This document shows positions 32,250-42,500 of a stretch of 64,000 bases of DNA, piece by piece. The translations under genes and the position numbers were made by a program. The stretch comes from Catellatospora vulcania (GTDB taxonomy: Bacteria; Actinomycetota; Actinomycetes; Mycobacteriales; Micromonosporaceae): assembly GCF_009720385.1 (NCBI RefSeq), contig NZ_ML769306.1, forward strand, positions 233,082 through 297,081. The letters run 5' to 3'. Within the stretch, counting starts at the first letter, position 1. Each line of letters starts with the position of its first letter. The notes under the pieces were generated by a model that saw only the letters and a list, made by a program, of their open reading frames with translations, had not been told where the DNA came from and did not search any database.

Positions 32250-32888
32250 ATGATCGGCAACTCCGGCGCGCGCCGCCGAACCCTGCTGGCCGCGGCGGCG
32301 GGCATCGCCGTGGCCCCGTTCGCGGCCGGCCCGGCCTTCGCCGCGGTTCCCAAGGTCTACATCGACCCCGGGCACGGCGGCACCGACGCCGGCGCGGTCG
32401 GCAACGGCCTGCAGGAGAAGACCCTCACCCTCAACATCGCCCTGCAGACGCGCGACATCCTGAAGGCGGGCTGGAACGTCGACGTGCGCATGTCGCGGAC
32501 CACCGACATCACCCGCAGCCTCACCTACCGCACCGACGACGCCAACGCCTGGGGCGCCACGATCTTCGTCAGCATCCACATCAACGCGGGCGGCGGCACC
32601 GGCTTCGAGAGCTACCGCTACCCGGGCACTGCCGGCAACACCGCCCGCCTGCAGAGCACCCTGCACAGCAACGTGCTGTCCCAGATGCGCTCGGTCGCCG
32701 CCGTGACCGACCGTGGCCAGAAGACAGCCAACCTCCACGTGCTGCGCGAGACCGCGATGCCCGCGGTGCTCACCGAGAACCTGTTCATCGACACCGTGGC
32801 CAACGCCAACCTGCTCAAGCGCGCCGACTTCATCACCGCCACCGCCCGCGGCCACGCCAGAGGCATCGCCGCTTTCCTGGGCATCTGA
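32250..32888 (+). CDS. Secreted N-acetylmuramoyl-L-alanine amidase (Amidase_3)
   Basis: 212 aa from ATG at 32250, preceded by GAGAGG. Signal peptide with an RRR motif (RRRTLLAAAAGIAV, Tat-like) cleaved near AFA. Zn-amidase motifs: KVYIDPGHGGTDAGAVGNGL (His ligand), QEKTLTLNIAL (Glu ligand), IFVSIHINAGGG (His ligand) and MPAVLTENLFIDT (catalytic Glu). It cleaves the bond between MurNAc and L-Ala in peptidoglycan. No cell-wall-binding domain is attached. A strong terminator follows. Confidence 0.93.
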   Translation: MIGNSGARRRTLLAAAAGIAVAPFAAGPAFAAVPKVYIDPGHGGTDAGAVGNGLQEKTLTLNIALQTRDILKAGWNVDVRMSRTTDITRSLTYRTDDANAWGATIFVSIHINAGGGTGFESYRYPGTAGNTARLQSTLHSNVLSQMRSVAAVTDRGQKTANLHVLRETAMPAVLTENLFIDTVANANLLKRADFITATARGHARGIAAFLGI

Positions 32889-32934
32889 CGCCGGCCGGGA
32901 GCCGGCACCAGGCCCACCACGGTGTGACGACAGA

Positions 32935-32964
32935 CGAGGGCTCCGGCTGTTGCCGGAGCCCTCG
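32935..32964. terminator. Hairpin terminator between amidase and glnR
   Basis: A perfect 13-bp stem (CGAGGGCTCCGGC at 32935-32947 with its complement at 32952-32964) and a TGTT loop lie between the convergent amidase and GlnR genes. Confidence 0.8.
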
Positions 32965-33002
32965 TGCGTGATACGTCAGGCTTGAAGTTCCCGCGCTTGC
33001 GG

Positions 33003-33749
33003 TCAGCCGGCCAGGTTGAGGTCGACCAGGAGCGCGTCGGCGAGGCTGGACCCCAGGTCCTCGGACAGCTGGGGGCGCGACGACGGGAGCACGAACTTGT
33101 AGCCGACCTGGCGCACGGTGCCGATCATGGCTTCGTACTCGGAGCCGAGCTTGGCGCGCAGCCGCCGCACGTGCACGTCGACGGTGCGGGTGCCGCCGAA
33201 GTAGTCGTAGCCCCACACCTCGCGCAGCAGCTGGTCGCGGGTGAAGACCCGGCCCGGGTGCTGCGCAAGGAACTTCAGCAGCTCGAACTCCTTGTACGTG
33301 AGGTCGAGGTGCCGGCCCTTGAGCTTCGCCGCGTAGGTGTCGGGGTCGATGGTCAGCTCGCCGCCGCGGATCACGCCGCCGGCCGCCGCGCTCGCGGAGT
33401 GCAGACGCCCGGTCGCCACGCGCAGCCGCGCCTCGACCTCCGCCGGACCGGCGGTGGCCAGGATGACGTCGTCGACGCCCCAGTCGGCATTGACGGCGAC
33501 CAGGCCCGCCTCGGTGACCACGGCGATCAGCGGCACGCCGAGGCCGGTCGCGTGCAGCATCCGGCAGGTGGCACGGGCCTCGGAGAGTTCGGAACGCGCA
33601 TCGACCAGGACCGCGTCCGGAGTCGGCGCCGACACCAGGGTGCGCACGTCACGGGGCGCGGTGCGCACGGTGTGCGGAAGCAGGTCGATCGCGGGCAGGA
33701 CGGCCGATGGTTCACCGGCACGTGCGGTCACCAGAAGCAGGATTTCCAC
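33003..33749 (-). CDS. glnR: GlnR-type OmpR-family regulator of nitrogen metabolism
   Basis: 248 aa from GTG at 33749 with GGAGG six nt upstream. The receiver-like domain lacks the usual acidic triad but keeps [40 protein letters not shown] and [20 protein letters not shown], which closely follow actinomycete GlnR. The winged helix contains [39 protein letters not shown] and [15 protein letters not shown]. GlnR is an orphan response regulator, not phosphorylated in the classic way, controlling glutamine synthetase, ammonium transport and nitrate genes. A TATGCT -10-like box (33847-33852) gives a leader of about 90 nt. Confidence 0.88.
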   Translation of the reverse strand: MEILLLVTARAGEPSAVLPAIDLLPHTVRTAPRDVRTLVSAPTPDAVLVDARSELSEARATCRMLHATGLGVPLIAVVTEAGLVAVNADWGVDDVILATAGPAEVEARLRVATGRLHSASAAAGGVIRGGELTIDPDTYAAKLKGRHLDLTYKEFELLKFLAQHPGRVFTRDQLLREVWGYDYFGGTRTVDVHVRRLRAKLGSEYEAMIGTVRQVGYKFVLPSSRPQLSEDLGSSLADALLVDLNLAG

Positions 33750-34098
33750 GGTTAGCCTCCGTCGTTCGCGGTCTGCACCGAACGGGCCACCGCGGGGAAA
33801 CGGTGCCGTGTCGGTCCCGGCGTCACTGACGGGTGATTAAGGCATGAGCATAACCGAGGTTGCGGTAAAGGCCAGCGATTGATTTCTTTGTCACTACAGC
33901 CTTTGCGCTGGTATTCCAGGCAGTTTTCCGGCATGTTTCCGAGGACGCCCGCCCGGATGGGATCTACGCGGCGCGCAGCCGGGTCGAGCGGGCCTGCGTC
34001 CGCTTCGCCGCCGAGTTCGGGCAGCGTTCGGGCGGGGGCGTCGGCCGCCCCCACCCGAACGTGGCCCGGTCCTGTTCACGCCCGGGTTCCCGGCCGCC
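33750..34098. other. Intergenic region upstream of glnR
   Basis: 349 bp between glnR and the stop of the SDR gene. It holds the putative glnR promoter (see glnR). An open plus-strand frame (about 33900-34110) has protein-like wording but no start signal and no family match, so I do not call it. Confidence 0.4.
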
Positions 34099-34863
34099 TC
34101 ACCAGGCGGTCGAACCGCCGTCGACCGGGTAGTTCGCGCCGGTGATGTACGCCGCCCGGTCCGATGCGAGGAACGCTGCCAGTTCCACGACCTCCTCGGG
34201 TCGGGCAAAGCGCTTGAGCAGTGTCTTGGCGGTGATCGCATCCCGGGCGGCCTGATCGTCGCCCAGGTCGCGGTCGCTGAGCGGGGTCAGGGTCGGCCCC
34301 GGGCTGATCGCCACGGCACGGATACCGTGGCGTGCGCCTTCCAGCGCGAGTTGCCGGGTCATGCCGATGACGCCTGCGTTGGCCGCACTGTGGGCGACCA
34401 TCGGCGGAACCTCCCCGGCGACCATGCCGGCCATGGACGCGACGTTGATGATGACGCCGCCGCCGCGCTGTACCAGGTGCGGCCACGCGAACTTCGACAC
34501 GAAGAACGGGATGTCGAGTTCCCCGGTGATGGTGGTGCGCCAGTCCTCGACCGAGAACTCGGGCATCGGGCCGAAGCGGACCATGGCGGCGTTGTTGTAG
34601 ACGACGTCGAGCCCGCCGTACACGGCGGCGGCGTCGTCGACGGCACGCCGTACCTGCTCCGGATCGGTGAGGTCGACCGGTGCGAGGCCGGTCATCTCTC
34701 CGCCGCCGCGACGGACGAGTTCGACCGTCTCGTCATTGGCCTCGGTCCTGATGTCGAGCCCGACGACTCTTGCGCCTTCGCGTGCGAAGACCAGCGCCGA
34801 AGCACGTCCCAGTCCCCCGCCGCTACCGGTCACCAGCACGACCTTGTCGTCGATCGTTCCCAT
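34099..34863 (-). CDS. Short-chain dehydrogenase/reductase family protein with altered catalytic residues
   Basis: 254 aa. Rossmann motif VVLVTGSGGGLGRASALVFA, DVVYNNAAMVRFG, GGGVIINVASMAG and C-terminal YITGANYPVDGGSTAW are classic SDR. Where the catalytic YxxxK belongs, the sequence is PPMVAHSAANAGVIGMTRQL: Tyr is His and Lys is Asn (codon AAC, read from the DNA). Some SDRs carry His at the Tyr place, but losing both residues makes ordinary oxidoreductase activity doubtful. It follows the flavin reductase gene by 19 bp and is in the same MarR-controlled operon. Confidence 0.88.
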   Translation of the reverse strand: MGTIDDKVVLVTGSGGGLGRASALVFAREGARVVGLDIRTEANDETVELVRRGGGEMTGLAPVDLTDPEQVRRAVDDAAAVYGGLDVVYNNAAMVRFGPMPEFSVEDWRTTITGELDIPFFVSKFAWPHLVQRGGGVIINVASMAGMVAGEVPPMVAHSAANAGVIGMTRQLALEGARHGIRAVAISPGPTLTPLSDRDLGDDQAARDAITAKTLLKRFARPEEVVELAAFLASDRAAYITGANYPVDGGSTAW

Positions 34864-34882
34864 GAGACTCCTCCCGTCCCGG

Positions 34883-35443
34883 TCAGTTGGCGCGCAGCGG
34901 CGCGAGGGCTCTGCTCCAGGTCACCACCTGGTCGAGGGTCGTATTGAGCGCGTCGCGCTGGAACTGGCCGGGCTTGAACACGCTGAAGTTCTCGAAGTCG
35001 GTGAACAGCGACAGCGCCACCTGCGATCGCACGTCGGCCAGTTGCAGCTCACCGGCGATCAGCCGCAGGTGCTCCACGGCCCGGGCGCCGCCCAGCGAGC
35101 CGTAGCTGACGAAGCCGACGGCCTTGTTGTTCCACTCGCCGTACAGGAAGTCGATCGCGTTTTTCAGCGCGCCGGAGGTCGAGTGGTTGTACTCCGGCGT
35201 CACCATGACGAACCCGTCGAACGACGCGATCCTGCTCGCCCACGCCAGGGTGTGCGGCTGCGTGTACTGCCCCATCGAGGGCGGATACACCTCGTCCAGG
35301 TGCGGCAGCTTGTAGTCGACCAGGTCGACGAGCTCGAACTCGGCGTCCGTGCGTTCCTGTGCGACCTCGTACACCCACTGCCCCACGGCCGCCCCGTTTC
35401 GTCCGGGCCGGGTGCTGCCGATGATGATCCCGATTCTGGTCAT
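34883..35443 (-). CDS. NADPH-dependent FMN reductase
   Basis: 186 aa. Flavodoxin-like fold with the FMN phosphate loop IIIGSTRPGRNG and FDGFVMVTPEYNHSTSGALK, then NKAVGFVSYGSLGGARAVEH. It reduces flavin or quinone/azo substrates with NAD(P)H. First gene of an operon with the SDR gene. Upstream lie two MarR-type palindromes and the divergent MarR gene, so it is probably induced when that repressor is released by its ligand. Confidence 0.92.
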   Translation of the reverse strand: MTRIGIIIGSTRPGRNGAAVGQWVYEVAQERTDAEFELVDLVDYKLPHLDEVYPPSMGQYTQPHTLAWASRIASFDGFVMVTPEYNHSTSGALKNAIDFLYGEWNNKAVGFVSYGSLGGARAVEHLRLIAGELQLADVRSQVALSLFTDFENFSVFKPGQFQRDALNTTLDQVVTWSRALAPLRAN

Positions 35444-35460
35444 CTGCGGTTCCTCCTGAG

Positions 35461-35490
35461 CTATGTACTTGCTTCGTCAAGCAAACATAG
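35461..35490. promoter_or_regulatory. MarR operator 1
   Basis: Core TTGCTT-CGTC-AAGCAA (35470-35485) inside a longer imperfect palindrome CTATGT...ACATAG (35461-35490), 17 bp before the flavin reductase start. It is a repeat of operator 2; centres are 31 bp apart, about three helical turns. Confidence 0.7.
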
Positions 35491-35497
35491 CGCCGAT

Positions 35498-35517
35498 ACT
35501 TCCTTCGTCAAGCAAGT
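35498..35517. promoter_or_regulatory. MarR operator 2
   Basis: ACTTCCTTCGTCAAGCAAGT, a palindrome with one mismatch sharing the CTTCGTCAAGCAA core with operator 1, located 11 bp before the MarR start codon at 35529. Binding here would repress the marR gene itself. Confidence 0.7.
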
Positions 35518-35528
35518 AAGCTGGAGAT

Positions 35529-36005
35529 ATGTCAGCCGTCACAGCGCACCCGACGTCGGCCACGGACGGGCCGCAGCCCTTCAGCGAGGATGAAGACGCC
35601 CTGGTCCGGGCCCTCAGCCGCCTCATGTACGCCCTGCCCCGCGCCATCGACGCCGACATGGTCCGCGAGCAGCGGCTCCCCTTCACCGAGTTCCTCGTCC
35701 TGAAGCACCTGTCCGAAGCGCCCGACCGCCGGCTGCGGATGAGCGAACTCGCCACCGCCAGCGAGATGTCCATCAGCGGCATCAGCCGCATCGTGGGCCG
35801 GCTCGAAAGCGAGGGGTTCGTCCAGCGGGTCAGGAGCGAGCACGACGCCCGCGGCTGGAACGCCGTGCTCACCGACGCCGGCCTCGCCCGCCTGGCGCAG
35901 GCATGGCCGACCAACCTGGCCTCGGTGCGCCGGCACTTCCTCGACCACCTGGCCGGACTCGACCTCAAGACGCTCGCCGCAGCCCTGCACGACGTCGCCA
36001 CCTGA
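35529..36005 (+). CDS. MarR-family transcriptional regulator
   Basis: 158 aa. Winged helix: LPFTEFLVLKHLSEAPDRRL, RMSELATASEMSISGISRIV, GRLESEGFVQRVRSEHDARG and the wing ...NAVLTDAGLARL. Divergent from the flavin reductase/SDR operon, with twin palindromic operators in the 85-bp intergenic region, the classical arrangement for a ligand-responsive, self-regulated repressor of redox enzymes. Confidence 0.92.
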   Translation: MSAVTAHPTSATDGPQPFSEDEDALVRALSRLMYALPRAIDADMVREQRLPFTEFLVLKHLSEAPDRRLRMSELATASEMSISGISRIVGRLESEGFVQRVRSEHDARGWNAVLTDAGLARLAQAWPTNLASVRRHFLDHLAGLDLKTLAAALHDVAT

Positions 36006-36070
36006 GCAAGGCCGTCCGGGCGGAGCACAGACGCGAGGCAGAATGGTAGGGGCGCCCCAGGAGGTGGACG

Positions 36071-36343
36071 ATGCCGAAGAAGACGCGCTGGGTCATCGAC
36101 CTCGACATCGAGGAGCTTGAGGAGGAACGCAGCACGCACGCGGTGGCGAGGCTGCACCGCGACGGAACCAGCCTGGAGGGCACCGGCACCGCCCACCGCC
36201 ATCCCCGCGACCTGGATCTGGCGCGCGTCGGCGACGATCTTGCGGCCGCTCGGGCCCTGGTCGAACTCGCCAGCCTGCTGCAGACCGACGCCGGGCAGGT
36301 CCTGGAGAAGTTCGGGGCGACGTCGCCTCCGCCGGAGGCCTGA
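36071..36343 (+). CDS. DUF1876 (dsRBD-fold) domain protein
   Basis: 90 aa with an AGGAGG ribosome site. TRWVIDLDIEELEEERSTHA, VARLHRDGTSLEGTGTAHRH, RVGDDLAAARALVELASLL match the actinobacterial DUF1876 family, small alpha/beta proteins of unknown function. The gene stands alone. Confidence 0.85.
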   Translation: MPKKTRWVIDLDIEELEEERSTHAVARLHRDGTSLEGTGTAHRHPRDLDLARVGDDLAAARALVELASLLQTDAGQVLEKFGATSPPPEA

Positions 36344-36427
36344 TCCGGCGTCGAACAGTGTGACCGGACCGGAACCCGGGTACTCAGCACGTCGAACGCT
36401 CGTGCTCCGCACAGGACGGCTGGTGCG

Positions 36428-37882
36428 ATGGCTGGTGGCGGTGTAGACGGCGTCGACGCGGTGGTGGTGGGCGCGGGACCCAACGGGCTCGCCGCGGCGG
36501 TGACCCTCGCGAGGGCCGGTCTGCGGGTGAGCGTCCACGAGGCCGCCGGCACCGTGGGCGGCGGGGCGCGCACCGAGCAGCTGACGCTGCCGGGCTTCTG
36601 GCACGACCCGTGCTCGGCCGTGCACCCGCTGGGCGCGGGCTCGCCGGTGCTGCGGTCCTGGCCCCTGGACCGGCACGGCCTGCAATGGCTGCACCCGGAG
36701 GTGGCGCTGGCGCATCCGTTCCCGGACGGCACGGCGGCGACGCTGGCCCGTTCCGTCGCGCAGACCGCCGCCTCGCTGCAGGCCGACGCCGAGCAGTACC
36801 GGCGGCTGGTGCGCCCGTTCGTGGGCCGCTGGGACGAGCTAGCGCCGGACGTGCTGCGTCCGGCGCTGGCCGCACCGCCCCGCCATCCGCTGCTGCTCGC
36901 CCGGTTCGGGATACCGGCCGCGCTGCCCGCCGCGGTCCTGATGCGCTGGTTCCGCGGTCCGCGCGCGCGGGCGCTGTTCGCCGGGCTCGCGGCGCACACC
37001 ACCTCGCCGCTGGGCTCGCCCGGCACGGGCGGCGTGGCGTTGACGTTCGCCCTGGCCGCGCACTTCGTCGGGTGGCCGCTGGCGCGTGGCGGGTCGCAGT
37101 CCATCTCCGACGCCCTGGCGGCCCATCTTCGAGAGCTGGGCGGGCAGGTGCACACCGGGCACCTGGTGACAAGCCTCGACGAGTTGCCGCGGGCGCGGGC
37201 ATACCTGCTGGACGTCGTGCCGCAGCACCTCGCCGGGATCGCCGGCGCCCGGCTGCCGGAGCGCTACCGCGACCGGCTGCGCCGGACGCGACCCGGCCCC
37301 GCCGTGTTCAAGATCGACTATGCGTTGGCGGGTCCGGTGCCGTGGACCTCGCCCGCCTGCCGGCAGGCCGGCACCGTGCACCTCGGCCCGTACGACACCG
37401 ACATCGGCGCGGCGCTGCAGGCCGTGCACCACGGCAACGCACCGGACCCGCCGTTCCTGATCACGTCCCAGCCCAGCCTCTGGGACCCCTCCCGCGCCCC
37501 GGCCGGCAAGCACGTGTTCTGGGTGTACGCCCACGTGCCCAACGGCTGGACCGGCGACCTCACGCCGGTCGTCGAGGCGCAACTCGAGCGGTTCGCACCC
37601 GGGTTCCGCGACCTGGTGCTCGCCCGGGCTGTCGCCGGGCCCGCCGAGCTGCAGCGCCGCAACCCCAACTACGTCGGCGGCGACATCGCCGGCGGCAGCT
37701 GCGAAGGCCTGCGGCTGCTGTTCCGGCCGGACTTCACGCCTGTCCCCTACGCCACCCCGGACCCGGCGGTGTTCCTGTGCTCGTCGTCCACGCCGCCCGG
37801 CCCCGGCGTGCACGGCATGTGCGGCTTCCACGCCGCCCGGGTCGCGCTGCGACGGGTCTTCGGCGTACACCTGGAGAGCTGA
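36428..37882 (+). CDS. Phytoene-desaturase-like FAD-dependent oxidoreductase
   Basis: 484 aa. N-terminal dinucleotide motif [39 protein letters not shown], then [20 protein letters not shown] and the C-terminal FAD motif [20 protein letters not shown]. This is the carotenoid-desaturase/amine-oxidase-like group found widely in actinobacteria. The lipase-maturation-factor-like gene starts two nt after its stop, so they are co-translated; the pair may modify a membrane lipid. Confidence 0.88.
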   Translation: MAGGGVDGVDAVVVGAGPNGLAAAVTLARAGLRVSVHEAAGTVGGGARTEQLTLPGFWHDPCSAVHPLGAGSPVLRSWPLDRHGLQWLHPEVALAHPFPDGTAATLARSVAQTAASLQADAEQYRRLVRPFVGRWDELAPDVLRPALAAPPRHPLLLARFGIPAALPAAVLMRWFRGPRARALFAGLAAHTTSPLGSPGTGGVALTFALAAHFVGWPLARGGSQSISDALAAHLRELGGQVHTGHLVTSLDELPRARAYLLDVVPQHLAGIAGARLPERYRDRLRRTRPGPAVFKIDYALAGPVPWTSPACRQAGTVHLGPYDTDIGAALQAVHHGNAPDPPFLITSQPSLWDPSRAPAGKHVFWVYAHVPNGWTGDLTPVVEAQLERFAPGFRDLVLARAVAGPAELQRRNPNYVGGDIAGGSCEGLRLLFRPDFTPVPYATPDPAVFLCSSSTPPGPGVHGMCGFHAARVALRRVFGVHLES

Positions 37883-37883
37883 C

Positions 37884-39317
37884 ATGGACTGGCTCACCGC
37901 GCCCGAATACTGGTGGAGCCGGCTGCTGTTCCAGCGCGGCCTGGCCGCCGTATACCTGCTCGCGTTCCTGGTCGCCGCCAACCAGTTCCGGGCCCTGCTC
38001 GGCGAGCACGGCCTCACTCCCGTGCCGCGGTTCCTCGCCCACACCCCCTGGCGGCGCGCGCCGAGCCTGTTCCACCTGCGCTACTCGGACCGGCTGCTCA
38101 CCGCGGTCGCCTGGACCGGCGTGGCGGTGTCCGGCGCGCTGCTCATCGGCCTGGGCGACCTGGCGCCACTGTGGACCGCGACGGTGATGTGGCTGCTGCT
38201 GTGGCTGCTGTACCTGTCGATCGTCAACGTGGGCCAGGTGTGGTACGCCTTCGGCTGGGAGAGTCTGCTGCTGGAGGCGGGCTTCCTGGCGATCTTCCTC
38301 GGCAACGCCCGGGTCGGCCCGCCGGTCGTGATGCTGTGGCTGCTGCGCTGGCTGCTGTTCCGGGTCGAATTCGGGGCCGGGCTGATCAAACTGCGCGGTG
38401 ACAAGTGCTGGCGCGACCTGACCTGCCTGAACTACCACCACGAGACCCAGCCCATGCCTGGACCGCTGAGCTGGTGGTTCCACCACCTGCCCCGCCCGCT
38501 GCACCGCGCCGAGGTCGCCGCCAACCACGTCACGCAGCTCATCGTGCCGTTCGGGCTGTTCCTGCCGCAGCCGGTCGCGAGCGTGGCCGCCGGGCTCATC
38601 ATCGTCACCCAGCTGTGGCTGGTCGCGTCGGGCAACTTCTCCTGGCTGAACTGGATCGCGATCGTCCTGGCAGCCTCGGTGCTGGATCTCTCCCCGCTGC
38701 TGGGCAGCGGCACCGCCACGACCGGACCCGGCTGGCACCAGGTGCTCGTGCTCGCCGCCGCGGCGCTGGTGCTCGCGCTCAGCTACCGGCCGGCCCGCAA
38801 CCTGTTGTCGAAACGCCAGCTGATGAACGCCGGCTTCGATCCGTTGCGCCTGGTCAACACCTATGGCGCGTTCGGCCGGGTCACCAAGGTCCGCCACGAG
38901 ATCGTCATCGAGGGCACCGACGAGACCGACCCCGGGCCGCAGACACTCTGGCGGGAGTACGGCTTCAAGGGCAAACCCGGCGATCCCCGGCGGCTGCCAC
39001 GGCAGGTCGCGCCGTACCACCTGCGCCTTGACTGGCTGATGTGGTTCGCCGCCATGTCCCCGCCGTACGCCCACCCGTGGGTGCCGGCCCTGCTCGGCCG
39101 CCTGCTCACCGACGACCGGACGGTGCTGCGGCTGCTCCGAACGAACCCGTTCCCCGACAAGCCGCCGACGTATGTGCGGGCGCTGCTCTACCGCTACCGG
39201 TTCACCACGTCCGCTGAGCGGCGCACCACCGGCGCGTGGTGGCACCGCACGCTGGTCGGCGAGTACCTGCCGCCGGTCACCTTGACGCACGGCGTCCGGT
39301 CTCCACATGCGCCCTGA
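37884..39317 (+). CDS. Lipase maturation factor (LMF)-family membrane protein
   Basis: 477 aa. Signature LFQRGLAAVYLLAFLVAANQ, VWYAFGWESLLLEAGFLAIF, FRVEFGAGLIKLRGDKCWRD, LTCLNYHHETQPMPGPLSWW and ANHVTQLIVPFGLFLPQP, followed by the soluble LWREYGFKGKPGDPRRLPRQ, YHLRLDWLMWFAAM section. Several transmembrane helices. In animals LMF1 helps lipases fold in the ER; the bacterial role is unknown. Overlap with the flavoprotein gene suggests joint action in the membrane. Confidence 0.92.
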   Translation: MDWLTAPEYWWSRLLFQRGLAAVYLLAFLVAANQFRALLGEHGLTPVPRFLAHTPWRRAPSLFHLRYSDRLLTAVAWTGVAVSGALLIGLGDLAPLWTATVMWLLLWLLYLSIVNVGQVWYAFGWESLLLEAGFLAIFLGNARVGPPVVMLWLLRWLLFRVEFGAGLIKLRGDKCWRDLTCLNYHHETQPMPGPLSWWFHHLPRPLHRAEVAANHVTQLIVPFGLFLPQPVASVAAGLIIVTQLWLVASGNFSWLNWIAIVLAASVLDLSPLLGSGTATTGPGWHQVLVLAAAALVLALSYRPARNLLSKRQLMNAGFDPLRLVNTYGAFGRVTKVRHEIVIEGTDETDPGPQTLWREYGFKGKPGDPRRLPRQVAPYHLRLDWLMWFAAMSPPYAHPWVPALLGRLLTDDRTVLRLLRTNPFPDKPPTYVRALLYRYRFTTSAERRTTGAWWHRTLVGEYLPPVTLTHGVRSPHAP

Positions 39318-39459
39318 CGGCCGGATAAGAGCGCTGACCTGCGGACCCGTGGCTACTACCAGCAGGTGCAGGCGCTGGTCGGCTACTTCGGAAACGGCAT
39401 CGTCGACACCACCGTGTCGACTGCGGGGTTCCATCTCCCGTCAGGCGGCCTGGCCTGGT
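39318..39459 (+). other. In-frame open extension after the LMF stop
   Basis: Directly after the TGA of the LMF gene the same frame stays open and reads RPDKSADLRTRGYYQQVQAL and VGYFGNGIVDTTVSTAGFHL, ending at 39459. The wording is protein-like, but there is no start codon or ribosome site. It may be a remnant of another gene fused behind the LMF gene, or a readthrough tail. No family recognised. Confidence 0.3.
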
Positions 39460-39546
39460 AGGCCCTTTCGATGGTCGGGCCGGCGCACACGCGGACCGTC
39501 TCGCTCGGCACACTCATTAGGATGACGCCGTGGACACCACAGCCTC

Positions 39547-42500
39547 ATGACTCAGATCGTCTCCGTGCCGGAGCTGAGCGTGGGCGTCCTGGGGCGGCTG
39601 GAGGTCCGGCGGGCCGGCCGGCCGCTCACCGTCGGCAGCCCGAAGCAGCGGGCGCTGCTCTGCCTGCTGCTGATCCGCCCGGACCGGTTCGCCACGGTCG
39701 ACTGGCTGACCGACGCGCTGTGGGACGGCACGCCGCCGCCCAGCGCCGAGACCACCCTGCGCACCCACGTCGCGGGCCTGCGCCGCGCCCTCGAACCGGA
39801 TCGTGCGGCAGGCGCGGCATCCGCGACCCTGCACAGCCGGGACGGCGGATACCTGCTCGACGTGGACCCCGACGCCCTGGACCTGGTCCGTTTCGCAGCG
39901 CTGACCGGGCGGGCCGCCACCGCGTACGGCGCGGGCGACGCGGCCGCCGCCGAACGCGACCACACGGCGGCGCTACGGCTCTGGCGGGGCGACCCGCTGC
40001 CCGACATCGCGGACCTGTCCGCCGCGCAACCCGAACTGGCTCGCCTGCGCGGGCTACGGGTACAGGCCGAGCAGGGGCGCCTCGCGGCGGCTGTCGACGC
40101 CGGCGGGCACCTGCGCGTGCTGGCCGAGTTGCAGGCGTTCACGGCTGCCCACCCGCTGCGGGAGGACGCGACGGCGCTGCTGATGCTCGCCCTGTACCGC
40201 TGCGGCCGCCAGACCGACGCGCTGGCCGTGTTCACCGAGACGCACCGGCTGCTGTCCGCCGACTTCGGGATCGACCCCGGCGAGCGCCTGCGTGCCATGC
40301 ACCGGGCGATCCTGGCGCAGGACCCGGCACTGGACAGGCACAGCGAGGTGATCCCACCGTCCGCTGCCGAACCAGCCGCGCACCCACTGCCCGGACGCAC
40401 GTCCGAACTGGACACCATCGCCGCCGCCGTCGCCGGGGCGGCGGGTGGCGCGGGCCGGGTCGCGCTGGTGGCCGGCGAAGCCGGGATCGGCAAGACCACG
40501 CTGGTCGCCCGCGCCGCGGCGGCGGCCGCGCAGGGCGGTATGCCGGTCGTGCGGGCGCGCTGCCCCGCGGTGGGCCAGGCCCCGCCGTTCTGGATCTGGA
40601 TCCAGGTCGTGGGCCGGCTGGCCGATGCGCCGGGCGCGGACGACACCGCCCTGGCCGCGCTGGGCGCGCACGCCCCCGACGACACCCAGGGCAACGACCC
40701 CGCCGCACGGTTCCGGCTGTACGAAGCCGTCGTGCGGCTCATCGCCGCCTCGGCACGCGAGCACGGCCTGCTGGTGGTGCTCGACGACCTGCACGCCGCC
40801 GATCCCGATTCGCTCCTGCTGCTGCGCTACCTGGCCGGGGCCCTGGCCTCGACACGGGCGCTGGTGCTGGCCACCACGCGGCCGTACCAGCACGATCCCG
40901 GGCTGGTCGCCACCACCGCGGAGCTGGCCCGCACGCCGGGCTTCACCCGCCTGGACCTGACCGGCCTGAACGAGGCCGCGATCACGACACTGGTCCGCCG
41001 GGAGACCGGCGCGGAGCCGGCCCCCGGCGCGGTCGCGGCGCTGCTCGGACGCACCGGCGGCAACCCGTTCTTCGTCACGGAGCTGCTGCGCCACGACGGT
41101 GCGGGCGAGCTCCCGCCGACCATCCGGGACACGCTGTGCCTGCGGCTGGACGCGCTGCCGGCGGTGACGCGGCAGAGCCTGGAGGTGCTCGCCGCCGCCG
41201 GTCACGGTCTGGAGCTGCGGGTGCTGGCCGACGTGCTCGGGCGGCCCGCCGCGACGGTGGCCGAGGAACTGCTGCCGGCGTACGCGGCCCGGCTGGTCGC
41301 CGAGGACGGGCCCGGCCGGGCCGGGTTCGCGCACCCGCTGTTCGCCGAGGTCGGCTACGCGACGTTGAGCCCGCCGCGCCGGGCGCTGCTGCACGCGCGG
41401 CTCGCCGGCGCGCACGAGCGGCTGGGCGGGGCCGCGCCCGCCGAGATCGCCTACCACTACGGCCGCTGCGCCGGGCTGGGCCACGACGCCGACCACCTGC
41501 ACTGGCTGCTGCGCGCCGCCGACGACGCCACCCGGCGGCTGGCCTATGAGGACGCGCTGGCCCATCTCGACCTGGCCGCCGACCGGCTGGCCGCCGGCGC
41601 CGAGACGGCCGCCGAGGAACTGGCCGTGCACCTGCGACGGGCGGCGCTGCTGCAGGTCACCGTCGGCATCGGCAGCGACGCCGTGGACCGGGCCTGCGTA
41701 CGCGCACGTGAGCTGCTCGGTCTCGTCCCGGCGGGCACGGACCTGGCCTCGGCGCGCTGGGTGCTCGGCGAGCTGGCCGCCAACCGGGCCGAGTACGCGA
41801 TCTGCCTGGAGCTGGCCGAGCCGCTGGCCGCCGACGCCGACGGCGCCGTGCTGACCCGCGCGGCGGGCTCCTACCTGCTCGGCGCGGCCTGCTACTTCCA
41901 AGGCAGGCTGGCCGAGGCGGAGCAGCACCTGACCACGTCGGCGGAGCTGCTGTCCGGCATGGACGCGCGGGTGCTGAGCCGGGAGGTGGCGCGGCGGCCG
42001 GCGCTGGCCGCGTACAACTTCCGGGCGCTGGTGCGGTCGCTGCGGGGCGAGCGGGTCGCCGCCGAGGCAGACCTCGTCGCGGCGGCGGCGCTGGCGGAGC
42101 GGCTCGACGACGCCTACGGCCGGGCCAACGCGCGGCTGTACGCGGCCTGGCTGCAACTGCAGGAGCTCGACGCGCCGGCCGGGCACGCCGCCGCACTGCG
42201 CTTCCGTGAGCTGGGCCTGGCCCACGGCATGCCGCACTTCGTCACCACGGCCGAGGTCTTCGCAGCGTGGGCGGCGGTGTACGGCGGCGACGCCGCCCAG
42301 CGGCCGCGGATGCGCGCGGCGTACGAGTCGCTCTACCGGCTGGGGCTGCGCGCCACGCGTACGGTCACCCTCAGCGCGATGGCCAACGCCCACCTGGCCG
42401 TCGGCGACCGTGACGGCGCCGCCGAGCTGGCCGCCGAGGGCCTCGCCCTGGCGGAGCGCACCGGCGAGCGGGTGCTGCTCGCCGAACTGCTGCGGGTGCG

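Noticed and set aside
33900..34110. Plus-strand frame upstream of glnR
   Set aside because: Open but without start signal or family resemblance.
34883..36005. CRISPR-like interpretation of the repeated palindromes
   Set aside because: Only two copies, palindromic, flanking a regulator start: operators, not an array.
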